This document shows, one piece after another, positions 11,720 through 23,180 of a stretch of DNA of 64,000 nucleotides (position 1 is the stretch's first letter; each line of letters starts with the position of its first letter). The position numbers and the translations under genes are program-made. The notes below the pieces were generated by a model. The model was given only the letters and a program-made list of their open reading frames with translations, did not search any database and was not told where the DNA came from. The DNA is taken from NCBI GenBank assembly GCA_029204225.1, contig CM055109.1, positions 17,665,590-17,729,589 of the forward strand, in the 5' to 3' direction. Source of the DNA: Diphasiastrum complanatum (taxonomy: Eukaryota; Streptophyta; Lycopodiopsida; Lycopodiales; Lycopodiaceae).

Positions 11720-12480
11720 CTAAAAAAAATTTAATAGCAACAACCATTTGGTGATTTGCTTGGTAGTACAAGGCCGATTGACAAGTTACAAAAGAGCTTG
11801 GTGATCAACAAAAAATGCAAAGGGATTGGCAAGTAGATAGTAGCGATATTTCTTCGCACTATAAACCATAGCTAAAGCCTCCTGCTCTGTAGTAGTGTAA
11901 TTGACCTCAACATGTATCAACTATTGACTAATGAAGCATACATAGTAATCCTTCTTAAATTCTCCCAATTGGGTTAGAATGCTACCAATGGCATATTTGG
12001 GAGTATCTATATGGACATCAAATTCAATGATCCAATTAGGGGATTCAAGGATTGGAGCAGACACAATTCTCAGTTGAGCTTGTGAAAAGCTTTGGTGGCT
12101 GGTGGTGTTCACTCAAGTGTGATCGTAAGTTCATAGATTGGCTTGGATAACTTAGCGAAACACAATAGAAATCTTCGATAATAATTGCAATGCCCCATGA
12201 CTTCTAGGATTTCACATACTATTCCGAGTTTCAACAAGCTAATATTACCTTGATTTTGTCCCAATCAGTGGCAATGCCACCATGTGAAATAACGTGTCCC
12301 AACACTATGTTGTGGATGACAAATATCTAGTATTATTTAGGGTTAAGAGAGATGACGTATAATCAAAACTAGATGAGCACATGTTTCAAGCAATGCAAGT
12401 GCTTGACTCGTAAGGAGTGCACACAAAGGTCGTCTAAGAGGATTTCAAAGAATTTCTCAAATGTCCTTGAACTCATAACT
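11720..12480 (-). pseudogene. Ty3/gypsy RT-RNase H relic
   Basis: Minus-strand remains of a gypsy polyprotein. Recognisable pieces in order are an RT-end motif (LGHVISHGGIATDWDKIK, about 12230-12295), APILESPNW followed by the RNase H start FDVHIDTPKYAIGSIL (about 11960-12060), and a TTTEQEALAMVYSAKKYRYYLL block continuing to a degraded DHQ motif near 11790. Stops and frameshifts are frequent. The residue pattern resembles the gypsy relics at 56-62 kb rather than the chromovirus at 15.5-22.7 kb. The copia LTR at 12487 begins right beside it. Confidence 0.75.
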
Positions 12481-12486
12481 CATAAC

Positions 12487-13906
12487 TGTTGGAAATTAAG
12501 TCCACAATTTCTTCTTTGGTGATAATTTCTATTTCAAGATTCTTCCTACACATTTTTTATCATTGATCTAGGATCAGATGAAACCTACTTTGGTTCTATG
12601 TCTGCTCATCTGATACTTGCAGGAATCACAGAACTCACATAGCCACTATTCGAAGAATGACTACATCGGGCTTCCGGCTGATCTTCATCCATCCATGGAT
12701 CAAAGGCTAAAGAAAAACCAATCATGTTCCTTACACATTCGAATGTTTAGTCAAGTTATATGAAGGACATTAAAGACCTAGCCATCTTCAACAACTTCAA
12801 CAAATCTCCATATTGAACAAGTCTGCAAAAATACACTATCTTCGCAACAGTCCATAGAATTGAATTGTTTTTCACACAGTTCGCATTTTTTCGAAAGGCA
12901 AAAAATGCAACATGCCCGTCTACTTCGACCAAATATCAGTTCCAAGTTCATTGTCGCAATGCGAAATATGTGAAGTCCCGTCTACTTCAACGAAATAAAA
13001 GGTTTAAGCTCATCGTCGCATTTTTCCAAAATGTGAGAAATGCGAGGAATGCGACAATTTGCGCATCCGACGACTTCGAGCTGTTTGACCGAAACACCGC
13101 CAAGGCACCACAAGGAATCGTCGGCACCGCAAGGCAGCCAAGGCTCTGCCTAGTGACCGCAAGACTCGCAGAATATCGCAGCAACTACGGTTGCGGTCAA
13201 CATGCGGTTGCGACAAGCACCGCCATATCAGTATCCCAAAGGAGAACTTGACTTATGTACAGTTGTCGTTATAAGTCAAATACCTTCTAAGTACAACGAA
13301 GTACTTAGTCAGATATAAGACATATATTGTAATAAACTACATGGACATAGTGTATAAATACATCCTCATCACGCACTCTACGTGATGCTCCGCCAACAGA
13401 GCGAATGCTATCGAGCATCCACGTTACACCTCCATTTTTTTGGCTGTAACAGATTCAGTGTTGTTCAAGCTTTCATTGTAATATAGAAGCAACACGTTCT
13501 ATATGATGTTGTGATTTGATTACACTCTTACTGTTTGTTCATGCTTGTTCACTCACTCTGATCAGATCATGAACCCCAACAATTCCTTAGTATCTAATCA
13601 GACGATGGCTGTCTTTGACACCTGAGGAACTTGCATTATCACTTCTTTACATTCTGAACTGAACTTCATACTGAAAACCAATTTACAGTAATATCACACA
13701 TCATCTAATCTCTTCGGTGGACTATACTCATTTTCAATTGGGTATGAATTATCTCAGGTGAGAACGCTTGAGCTGTGAGTCTATTTCGACAACTACAATC
13801 TTTTAGATTGTTCTTGCTTGTAGCAGCCCATAATAGCGGGAGAGTTGTTCCGCAAACAACTTCCTTCTCTCTTCCTTCGTTCACGTCCTCTCACCCTATT
13901 CCAACA
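12487..13906 (+). repeat. Element B (copia) 5' LTR
   Basis: About 1420 bp bounded by TGTTGG and CCAACA, a 6-bp inverted terminal pair, and immediately followed by a perfect primer-binding site. A TATAAATA box at 13353-13360 would drive the element transcript. A partial second copy lies at 26797-27930. The left end is inferred from the terminal hexamer; no target duplication could be checked because the 3' LTR was not found. Confidence 0.75.
13353..13360 (+). promoter_or_regulatory. TATA box in element B LTR
   Basis: TATAAATA in the middle of the LTR, conserved in the partial copy near 27560. Position is typical of the U3/R boundary. Confidence 0.5.
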
Positions 13907-13909
13907 GAT

Positions 13910-13921
13910 TGGTATCAGAGC
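13910..13921 (+). other. Element B primer-binding site
   Basis: Perfect 12-nt TGGTATCAGAGC (initiator-Met tRNA complement), 3 nt after the LTR end. Confidence 0.9.
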
Positions 13922-13974
13922 ATCAGCTCAATAAACCGAGAGATTAAGATTGTTCTATTTGTATTATTGTCAAC

Positions 13975-15450
13975 ATGTCTCTTATTGGTAACTCCTCATC
14001 TTTTACACCCAATGAAGTTAGAATCATTGACAAGTTCCATGGATCTAACTTCTATATTTGGAACTTAAAACTCCAGATGATGCTGATTGATAGAGATTTT
14101 TGGGATGTTGTAGATGGGTCTGACCCGAAACTGGAAGACGTTGATCATCAATCAACTAAGGCCTGAAAGATCAAAGATCAAAGATCAGAAGGCCCTAGCA
14201 GTGATCACGCTGAATCTAGCCAACTCCCAAATATCACACGTTACGACATGCAAGTCCTCCAAAGAAGCATTAGACTTGTTATTGAATCTGTATGAGACTC
14301 ACAATGTAATCACAAGGTTGTACCTTAGAAAGAAGTTCTTCACTTTAAGAATGTCTGATTCTACAATCATCACTTCTCACATCAACAACTTCAAGTCTTT
14401 ATTAGATCAGTTATCAGTTGTAGAATGTGCTATTCAAAATAATGATGTTGTTATGACCTTGCTTTCTTCTTTACCAAAGTATCTATGAACACTTTGTTAT
14501 TATGATCTCCACTCAATCTAACCTGACTCTTCAAAAGGTCATCGGTCATCTTCTTCAAGAAGAACTACGGAGAAAGACCAGCGATCTGTCTGTGAAAGAC
14601 AAGTCTCTGGCCCTATACACAAAGAATAAAAACAACTTCAAGGGCAAGAATCAAGTGCAACAACAGTAGAAGCCTCATACTCAATCAGAGAGCAGTGGAT
14701 CGAACAAGAAGCTTTGTTGCAGATACTGTAAGAGGGCGAACTACAACATCAAGGAGTGTCGTATCTGCATCTACAACGAGGCTAAGAAACAACAATAACA
14801 ACAGCTAAACTCCTCCAATGTGGTAGAATTCAAGGATCACACCTCTGATGAAGACCAACCATCAAAACTGTTAATGGCTTACAATAGTAGCAACAAAGAC
14901 TACAACAGCTGGTATCTGGAAAGTGGTGCTACCCAACACATAACTTCTCACAAATAATGGATTATTGAGTATGCAGCTTATAGCAGAGATCAATTCATCT
15001 ACCTCAGAGATTCTAGCACCATCCGCGTGGAAGGCAAAGGTACAGTCAAGATCGTATTCAACAATGATCTTTCTATTTTCATTCCGAATGTTCTTCACAT
15101 GCCTCAGCTATCTAAGAACATGTTATCAGTCTCTAAGATAACTGATGAGGGCTACATTGTTACGCTCTCTTTTGAACAGTGTACAATCTTTGATGAAGAT
15201 ACTACTCTGACTACGTGTACTAGAGTCGGAAATCTATATGTACTCTCTGACTCAGTTGCACTATCTAGTATTTCAAATGAAAATGTATACGATCAGGCTT
15301 TACTATGGCATGGTCAATTTGAGCACGTGAATACAAGATTACTTTCTTACATGCGCTGTAATAATTTAGTTGATGGATTGTATTTCCCTCTTTCATTAGA
15401 TAGCAAATCATTTTCAATGTGAATCTTGCATCTATGGCAAACACTCTAGA
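13975..15450 (+). pseudogene. Element B gag, protease and integrase N-terminus, interrupted
   Basis: Gag begins at a true ATG at 13975 with the copia block FHGSNFYIWNLKLQMML and shifts frame near 14120-14160; it continues as a UBN2-like gag to 14488, where a stop ends it. A zinc knuckle near 14715-14760 reads CRYCKRANYNIKEC, with Tyr in place of the metal-binding His. The protease active site near 14915-14935 reads WYLESGATQH, with Glu instead of catalytic Asp. Integrase zinc-finger residues (LLWHGQFEHVN... CESCIYGKHSR) run up to 15450, where the nested gypsy element begins. The reading resumes in the same sense at 22704. Confidence 0.88.
15446..15450. repeat. Target-site duplication CTAGA, left
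   Basis: CTAGA ends the left half of the copia integrase coding sequence; the identical CTAGA starts the right half at 22699. Removing one copy plus 15451-22698 restores an uninterrupted integrase motif order, which proves insertion. Confidence 0.9.
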
Positions 15451-16323
15451 TGTTGTAAATCGAGAGGACAGACAGCGCAAGCTCTTCTTCTCCCCTCCTC
15501 CATCTCTCATGTTTTCTTTAGATTTTGCTAATTGTTGGATCTGAATGTTATTGGGATTGTATGTTATTATACTTTTTATGAGAGAGAAAGGGAGAAAGAG
15601 AAAGAGTAAACTATCTTTGTAAGGCACCTTCGGGGTTTTCACAGCTTTGGGATTTACATGCCTTCACTGTTCAAAGGCACCTTTGGATTTTTCGGATTAT
15701 TACAACAATGGTAGACCGACGTCGCCAACTTATCATCAATCCGAAAAACAGCTGTACAACTCAATATCCCAAAGGCGGTTACCTACTTTGTACATATACA
15801 AAGTATAAGGGAAGCTCCTTAGATCCTGCTTACAAATCCTAAACACAAAAGGATAACACACTGTGGAGAAACCACCCAACCAAGTAGAAGCATCCAATCA
15901 ATCTTTAGAAGCCTCACCTCCAAGCCAAGGAACAAGAAGCATGAGTGTAGAGTGAGAGCCTGGCAATGAATCAAAAACCATGATGTGTGGTAGGACGAGT
16001 TTGGTCCTCTTATATAGAGCCTAATGCATCCTGGGCACTAAGCCATGCATAGCCCTATGTTCTCTATACATAGATTCACCTAGAATAGAGCCATATGCAT
16101 GAACCAACTATTCATAGAATTGATATTGATAACTCTACACATGCATACATTGTCTCATACCTTGTCTAAACTCCACTTTAGTGTGTTCTGGGCCTCCCAA
16201 GGATATTAGTTACTTTTGGGTCACGTCCAATATAATGTGGCATAACTAACAGCTTGTTTCACTGGAGTACCGTGTATCCAAGACTAGGAGTATATTGTAT
16301 CCTATGTACTGGTCATGGACATA
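15451..16323 (-). repeat. Element C probable 3' LTR
   Basis: Non-coding stretch between the purine tract (minus-strand AAGGAGGGAAGAA, about 16325-16337) and the element end at the CTAGA duplication. It contains a minus-strand CTATATAAGAGG TATA-like box near 16010 and a TGTTAG motif at about 16252 that matches the TGTTAG starting the right end of the insertion. The exact LTR start (16323 or 16252) is uncertain. Confidence 0.6.
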
Positions 16324-16354
16324 ATATTCTTCCCTCCTTAAACTGTTTCTATCC

Positions 16355-17758
16355 TTAGAAACTAAAATTCGAAAAATTCTTTTTTATGCTATCAACTTTC
16401 TCCCACGAATCATCATCCTCAGTACGACCCTTCCACCGAATTAAGCACTCAGAGATAGAACGATTTCTCAATTGTTTATCTCTGGTTCTGAGCACTTTCT
16501 CAAGTTCCAAAGGTACACTAAGCGATAAATCTTCCAAATGAGATAAATCCTCATCCGATCCAACTATATCACCATCATGTACACTTAGTTTCAAACGACT
16601 TACATGAAATACTGAGTGTGCAGTCGATTTTCCTTGAGATCGGGTTCATACGCCAAAGAACCAATTCTACATACAATCCTGAAAGGTCCACAATAACGGG
16701 TAGACAACTTATAATGCTTCCAGTACGTAACGTCTTAGAATCTTTTGGATTCCTAAGATATACCCAGTCATCAACTTTAAAATCTCTTGGAAATCTCTTA
16801 AGATCGGTATAGTGTTTAGCTCTATCCTGAGCACTCCGGATACTGTCCTTAGTCACTTACAACATTTCTTGCATATCATGCAAAAAATCAGCAACCTTCT
16901 AGATCTTAACAGACTTCGTCTCAACATTTACTGGAGATCTAGGTTGAAACCGTACATAAGCATAAAAGGACAGTAACCTGTAGCATAACGTTTTCTACTA
17001 TTATATGCAAACTCAACCAGTGGTAATCTTCCCAATGAGATTGCCTGTGAGAAACATATGTCCTCAAAATATCTTCCATAGTTTGATTAGTCCTTTCTGT
17101 CTGGCCATCTGATTCAGGATTATCAGAAGAACTCAAACTCAAAGAAGTTTCCAGTTTATGGAATATTGCTGACCAAAAGTGACCTGTGAACTTAGGATCT
17201 CTATCACTAACAATGTCACTTGGCAGACCATACAACCGAAATAATCTTTCAACAAACATCTGGGCTAAATCAGAAGCCTTTATAGTTGACTTGACTGGTA
17301 TGAATACAGCTAACTTAGTTAACCAATCCACTACAACCCAAATAGAATCATTTTGTCGTTGGGTCTTTGGAAGTCCAACTACAAAATCCATAGATATGTT
17401 TTTTTCATTTCTTATCTAGGATATCTAACGGATGCAACAAACCACCAGCCTTATGGCGTTCAGCCTTTGCTAGTTGATAGGGCTTGCATTTAACAACATA
17501 TGACTCGACATATGGCATGAGCTTTGGCCAATAAAATTCCCTCTTAACCAAGTCCAGAGTGCTGTGTATACCGGGATGTCCTACACAGGGTATGTCATGA
17601 CATTCAAACAAAATCTTCCGTTTGAGCTCATCATCACCAGATACGCAAACTTTTCCATTCCGAAATAGTAATCCATCTCGAATGGTGAATTGTTCCACAA
17701 TCTTCTTATCTTTCTTAATTAGTTGAGTCCCCTGTGTTTCTGACTCAACACTGTCCAC
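16355..17758 (-). pseudogene. Element C integrase and chromodomain, frameshifted
   Basis: Reading right to left: the integrase zinc-binding region (HDIPCVGHPGIHSTLDLVKREFYW... with CKPYQ where a CxxC motif is usual, so one Cys is lost), then the core with DFVVGLPKT, DWLTKLAVFIPVK, the catalytic DRDPKFTGHFW and the Glu motif SDGQTERTNQ. Further on, after more frame breaks, the sequence at 16594-16355 ends in RNRSISECLIRWKGRTEDDDSWE, a chromodomain signature. This places the element among the chromoviruses, whose integrase tail binds modified histones. A stop near 17400 separates the zinc-binding part from the core. Confidence 0.88.
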
Positions 17759-17883
17759 ATTTTTTCCGGTCTGAACAATGTTCCAATGTGACCAAACTGG
17801 GAATCTGATTCATATTTTTCTCTCAGCGAAAGATATAGATCCGTAGAAATCTGGGTGAATGACAACTCGTTCAGTTCACCGAT

Positions 17884-18306
17884 CTAACTAAGAGCATCTA
17901 CAATTTGATTAGAGCTGGCTCTTATGTAACAGATTTCATGATCAAATTTTTGCATCAACTCAGCCCATCGAGCTTTTCTCCCCCGAAGATCATGTTGATT
18001 ACAAAAATACTTAAGAGGCTGGTGATCCGTATACACTACAAACTTACTACCATACAAGTAGTGTCTCCAGGTTTTAAGTGCATGGACTATAGCAAACAAT
18101 TCCTTTTCCTGCGTAATATAACGCAACTGAGGACCAGTGAATTTTTTGCTTTCATAGGCTAGTGGCCTATCCATTTGTAATAGAACTGCTCCAACTGCAA
18201 CATCACTTGCGTCCGTTCTCACAACGTAAGGTAAATCTGGATTTGCAATTTGTAACACGGAAGCTAAAACAATCATTCTTTTAAGTTTCTCAAAATATTG
18301 ATTCAA
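17884..18306 (-). pseudogene. Element C RNase H
   Basis: Continuous frame with RTDASDVAVGAVLLQ, the EKELFAIVHALKTWRHYLYG block, YTDHQPLKYF and the ARWAELMQKFDHEI block, ending NQIVDALS. These are all conserved Ty3/gypsy RNase H motifs, and the catalytic acidic residues are visible. It is separated from the RT by a frame-broken linker at 18310-18412. Confidence 0.9.
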
Positions 18307-18412
18307 TTCCTCGTTCCAAACAACAGGCGGACTAGGTTGATTCCTCTTTTTCTTTTTATTAACAATTCTTTTTGTCAGATTATTAAGTGGTGCTGCTAAC
18401 TTAGCATAATCC

Positions 18413-19173
18413 TCAATAAATCTCTTGAAAAAGTGTAAAACCTAAAAAAGACTTTACCTGCCTCACAGTTTCCGGAATTGGCCACTCAATCACAATCTTG
18501 ATTTTATCCTCGTCAATCTTGATCCCATTTACTGTGATCTTATGATCGAGATAAAACAACTCTTGCTTAAAAAATTCACACTTGGACTCTTTAGCGTAGA
18601 GTAACTCCCGACGGAATTTCATCAAGACGATTTTTAAGTGTTCTACGTGTTCCATCAAGGATATATTGTAAACGAGAATGTCGTCTAAGAATACAACCAC
18701 AAACTTTCCCAAATATGGACGAAATAAATCGTTCAACATTTGCTGGAACGTTGTTGGTGTATTCGTTAATCCAAATGGCAACACTAAAAATTCATAATGA
18801 CCAAATCTAGAATGAAATCCTGTCTTTTGGACATCTTCCGACTTAATTTGTATTTGATGGTACCCTATCCTGAAATCTATTTTGGTGAAATACCGTGCTC
18901 CACCCAAGCGATCTACAAGGTCATCCATCCTGGGTAATGGATATTTATTTTTTATAATCACTTTATTAAGACCCTTGTAATCCACACACATCCGAAAACC
19001 TCCATCTTTCTTTGCTTTAAGAAGAACAGGAGCGCCCCATGGTGATTTAGTAGTTGTATATGTCCCATCCTCAGATAATTTTCTATTTGATTTGAAATCT
19101 CTGTCTCCTCTTTCTTAGAGAACCTATAAGGTTGTCTAAAGACAGGTTGACTTCCTGGAATTAACTCACTCAT
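18413..19173 (-). pseudogene. Element C reverse transcriptase, one frameshift
   Basis: Begins with GSQPVFRQPYRFSKKE and the HHGA block, then shifts near 18990 into a frame with CVDYKGLNKVIIKNKYPLPRMDDL, FTKIDFRIGYHQI, LPFGLTNTPTTFQ and VVFLDDILVY. The catalytic Asp pair is intact. The last part (CEFFKQELFYLDHKIT) keeps most of the gypsy block but has substitutions at conserved positions (LDH for LGH). Confidence 0.9.
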
Positions 19174-19248
19174 GTGGTCTACTGACCTAGACGGTGGTAA
19201 ACCATGAGGTAATTCAGATGGAAAAACATTCCTAAATTCATTTATGAT

Positions 19249-19775
19249 CTATTCTTTCACTGCTTGTTCATGATCTAAATTTACGGAGTTAAGAATTGCT
19301 AAGAATTCACAACCATTTAGATTCATTTTAGGAACATCCACAATTGGAATAGCATAAATTGAAAAAACTTCATACTTAGAGTAATCCAATGTTTCCATTT
19401 CATTAACTGAAGAAATCTGATCCAACAAACGTACAAAATTACTGCCAAATAATGTAACTACCTTATCACCCTCCTTGAAAGTGAGAACATGCTTCTCAAA
19501 ATCAATTAACAGAGAAGGTGATTTACTAAATAACCATTCGTAACCTAAAATTAAATCAGTACGAGCTAGGTCTAAAACATGAAAATTAACTAATTTTGTG
19601 TGTCCTTGCACCAAAACTAGGAGCTTTGGGACTTTTACGTTCCAAGTCTCCAACTCTGCTCCTGAAGCTAGATAAACTTTATATCTATGATTATTGGCTT
19701 CAGTTTCCAAGATGAATTTCTACACGAGACAAGAATTAATAAAATTATGAGTTGAACCACTGTCCAATAAAATAC
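19249..19775 (-). pseudogene. Element C protease
   Basis: The retropepsin active site LLDSGSTHNFIN is at about 19735-19770 on the minus strand, followed after a stop by a frame to 19249 containing DLILGYEWL, the second conserved protease block (hydrophobic-ILGxxWL). Catalytic Asp-Ser-Gly is intact. Confidence 0.85.
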
Positions 19776-20856
19776 TCACTTCTTGATCTTTAATTTAATT
19801 GTGCCAATTAAACGGAAAAGTTTATTAGGCAAGAAAGAAGTAGTACTAAAAGAACATTCACACTCACAATCCATCCGGTTAATTTCCAAAGTCTTACCAT
19901 TGCCTCCTGGGATTTCAATCATGTGAGCAGATACTTTCTTCCTTTCTGGACAAAATTTCATCATATGTCCAGGCTTCTTACAAACAAAACATAAGTTCTC
20001 TCTTTTAGTCTTTTCCCAAGACATAGATTTCTTGAATCTCTTTCTCTGCGGCTTCTTGGGTTCCGATACTGCTTGATCTAATTCATCAAAATATTTTGCT
20101 TGGTCTGGACCGCGCTTCTTAACCTTCTTGGTTTTGTTGGAATTTGCGCAAATTGCTTCCTGGATGCCACCACTGTGGAATCATATGCTTTCGCAATCCG
20201 AAACGCATCCTCGAGGCTTTGAAGCACATTTCGCCTGCATTCGTTCTGATAGTCGGCTGACAAACTAAGACAAACTGCCATAATGCCAACTTCGCATCGA
20301 ATGATGGAACCCTATTCCATAGGACCATGAATTCTTGAATATAAGAGTCTAAACTCTTTGTACCCATCTTGCAGTTCACGAACTTCAAGTAGTAGTCCAC
20401 ATCATTAGCAACTACGAAAGCTTTCTTGAAAACTTCCGCAAACACATTTCAAGTAGTTGGCTTCACTGGTAAATCTCGCCACCACGATGACGCTTTGCCA
20501 CGTAAGAACAGCACGACACTTTCAATTTTCTTCTCATCAGGAACACCGTGCAGGTAACTACTCCACTTGCCCAGCCAGTCCTCAACGACCTCAGGTTTCT
20601 TCCCTTTCTTCTCGCCCGCATAAATCTCTGGTTGAAAACCGAGATTGGGTGAAGACATCAATTTGACTTGGTTCAACAGAACCTCCATTTGCTGATCTCT
20701 CATCTGATTACGGTTATTCATGTCATTGAGTGCTGTACTCAACTGCTGACAAATCACCATATAAGATGGCGCACCTGGATTTGTAGCTTGATTTAAAGTT
20801 TTTTCGGCCATCTCGATATATCTATTCTGAAAATTACTAAATTTAGTTAATATCAA
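19776..20856 (-). pseudogene. Element C gag with CCHC finger, frameshifted
   Basis: Probable start is the ATG at 20811 (MAEKTLNQA). Gag reads through WLGKWSSYLHGVPDEKK... LFLRGKASSWWRDL, shifts near 20447, continues with the FVNCKMGTKSLDSYIQEF block, shifts again near 20200, and ends with a single zinc knuckle CFVCKKPGHMMKFCPERKK near 19960-20000. The SWW and YxxxF patterns are typical of retrotransposon gag. Confidence 0.85.
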
Positions 20857-22698
20857 ATTAACTCATAGTGAAATTGACTCCAGCATGGTCAAATCACTAT
20901 TTTTAGTCAATTTCATAGATATTACAAGAAACTGGAAAAAACTAAAAATTTCGAGTTTTCGCACTTTCAATTTTTTTTTAAATTTTTACGTTTTCTAAAA
21001 ATTCATAAAAAATCACAGCCAATTATTAAGCAATCGAAATCGAAAATTCGATTCGCTGTTCGATTCTTAATTTTATTGTATTAACGTCCCTCAAGCATGC
21101 AAGACATGCGACATTAAACTGATTTTTTACTTTACGATTTTACGTACATATTCAGTTCTACGGAAATTGTCAGCTATAAAACTCAGTTTTGTATCTAACC
21201 ATCAGAGTACATGCGTATGACCACTCAAAACAGATCTAAACTACTCATGCATGTCAGAATCACTCTGAGAAACCACATGCAGACATTCCATGCAAGCACA
21301 ATACCTCAAAATATGAAATTGTCATGCATGTAATCAGAACAATTGAAAATTTTACCAATTTTGCTCACAAAATTGCAAAACTTCAGATGCTCATATCTTT
21401 GGCTACAGGACACCAAATTGGGTGTTGTAAAGCTCAGTACAAAGGGAGACCCAGTGAACAAGACACTTGCCACATTAGCCTGCCACCTAGGACTTACACG
21501 TATGAGTTCAGAACAACCAATTAAGCTGTAGGAGGGTGCACTTTTTCAAGAACAATATGTCGAAAAACATGTAAACACTCAACCAAGCCTAAAAGTGATG
21601 ATCCAAACAGTCTTAAATGGTCTCTAAGAGTTCCATGAAGCCTTCATACTGATCTTATGAAGCAGTATGGGCTGAGAACCATGAATTCTTGGTTTCTAGA
21701 AGTTAGAATTGCTACAAACTTGATGGAATTGAAACATAAGCCTCTACCCATCAATTTATAGGTTTGATAGCTTGCTGGAAAGGTAAAAAGGAACACAAAT
21801 CATGCTGGAAAAAATCCAGAAAGATCCCCTTGTGGATTTAGATAAATCCATCCTCCAAAATTCACCAAAACTGGTCAATTTTTGACACTTTTTGACTTCC
21901 TCCCAATTGCTGAAATTCTTGGCTCTAACTTCTAGGACAGCTTCAAAAGACTATGATTCATCTTTTCACAGCTTCAATTGATGTTTAACGACCTCCTACC
22001 ATCCAATTTCATGAAAGAACAAGGAAAACCATGAATTTTAGCCCTTTCTAAGTTTTTTCACCATCCACAATTGGAAATTAATGGCAAGGACGTTTTCCAA
22101 ATCCCCATGCAATCCAAAATACAAAGTCATAACCAATCAATTGATCTGATCTTGCTGGATTTTGAATTCTACCCTCCATTTTGTGCCAAAATCATGGGAA
22201 ACGAGCCAAATTTGGCCACAAAAGAGCCTAGGATCCAAATACATGGGAAGATCCAACATGCAAACTGAATTTCAACTATTTCAAAGTGAATTAACTTGCT
22301 GAAAATTTCAGATCCTTCACTAGAGCTACACATTCTAAAACTCCAAAAAAGATACCAAAATTGATTTCCTAGCACAATTCTCCATAAACCACAATGAATT
22401 TGAGAGAGATATGGAACATGCAAATTGAATTTGGGAAGAAAGCGAAGGCAGAGAAAAATGCAAAAAAGACTAAGTGCTTTTAGAATGTTGAAGACAGGCC
22501 TAAATTGGATTTTGGTCACTGTGTCACTTTTTCCCGAAGGGGCAAAAAAAGGCGAAGGTGCTTAAAAACCGGTTAAGGCACAACAAATCCCGAAGGTGCA
22601 ATAATGCAAAGGTCCAAAACATGTAGTCGGCCTTCGGCTGTTTTCAGGATGCTCATTACTTGAACGATTCGTTAAGGCTGAACATAAGAAATCTAACA
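20857..22698 (-). other. Element C 5' region, LTR not identifiable
   Basis: About 1.8 kb upstream of gag without a convincing open frame or primer-binding site. It ends at the CTAGA duplication with minus-strand TGTTAG, the expected LTR start. Motifs such as CCGAAGGTGC near 22590 also occur in the left LTR near 15630, but there is no extended match. Confidence 0.5.
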
Positions 22699-22703
22699 CT
22701 AGA
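22699..22703. repeat. Target-site duplication CTAGA, right
   Basis: Exact repeat of 15446-15450 on the far side of element C. Confidence 0.9.
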
Positions 22704-22920
22704 AGCAAATTTTCCAGAACACACTCTGTCAAAACAAAGCCTGCATTAGATCTTGTACATAGCGATCTTTGTGGTCCAATGCCAACTCCATCCTTAGGAG
22801 ATGCACTCTATTTTATCACCTTCATGGATTGTCATTCTAGATGGTCTATAGTCATGTTTATAAAACATAAATCTGAAGCCTTTGATCCATTCAAGAAGCT
22901 ACCAAATCAACAATCTAGTT
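22704..22920 (+). pseudogene. Element B integrase core, continuation, truncated
   Basis: Resumes the copia integrase in register with the half ending at 15450: KPALDLVHSDLCGPMPTPS with the first catalytic Asp, then ALYFITFMDCHSRW and a short tail (EAFDPFKK). Homology ends near 22910, so the rest of the integrase, RT, RNase H and 3' LTR of element B are missing. Confidence 0.88.
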
Positions 22921-23172
22921 TCTCTGACAAAGCAAATCTACCATGAGTTTGAAAAGGACATTATGAAATCATTTCAATCAAATAACTCTAATCTATGATT
23001 ACTTTTCTTGTAGTCAGTCATTTCCTTCTTGTGTTTACACTCATAATTAAAAGTTTCCACAACATTTGTAGTTTGATTATATTGAAATAATACACCTATC
23101 CCACCTTGTTAATTGAGCCACAAAATTTATTAATTTCAATATGCAATCAAAATATATTTTTTACAAATGTAT
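22921..23172. other. Intergenic stretch, nothing recognised
   Basis: AT-rich sequence between the truncated copia integrase and the hAT-like element. Confidence 0.4.
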
Positions 23173-23180
23173 ATTAGAAT
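23173..23180. repeat. 8-bp target-site duplication ATTAGAAT, left
   Basis: Identical octamer at 23999-24006. Eight-base duplication is the hAT superfamily signature. Confidence 0.9.

Larger units (their letters stand above)
15451..22698 (-). mobile_element. Ty3/gypsy chromovirus-like element (C), nested in copia element B
   Basis: A 7248-bp insertion on the opposite strand to its copia host, ends TGTTG...TAACA and 5-bp CTAGA duplications. On the minus strand the order is gag, CCHC finger, protease, RT, RNase H, integrase, chromodomain, the gypsy order. Frames are broken at several points, but RT keeps the FLDD catalytic pair. The left end looks like a 3' LTR after a purine-rich tract; the right end (20.9-22.7 kb) should hold the 5' LTR, but by eye it does not match the left one, so the LTR pair is unresolved. 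Either the right flank has been replaced by other sequence or the insertion is itself composite. Confidence 0.88.

Noticed and set aside
20857-22698. 5' LTR of element C
   Set aside because: Expected by position, but I could not align it with the left end; reported as unresolved instead.
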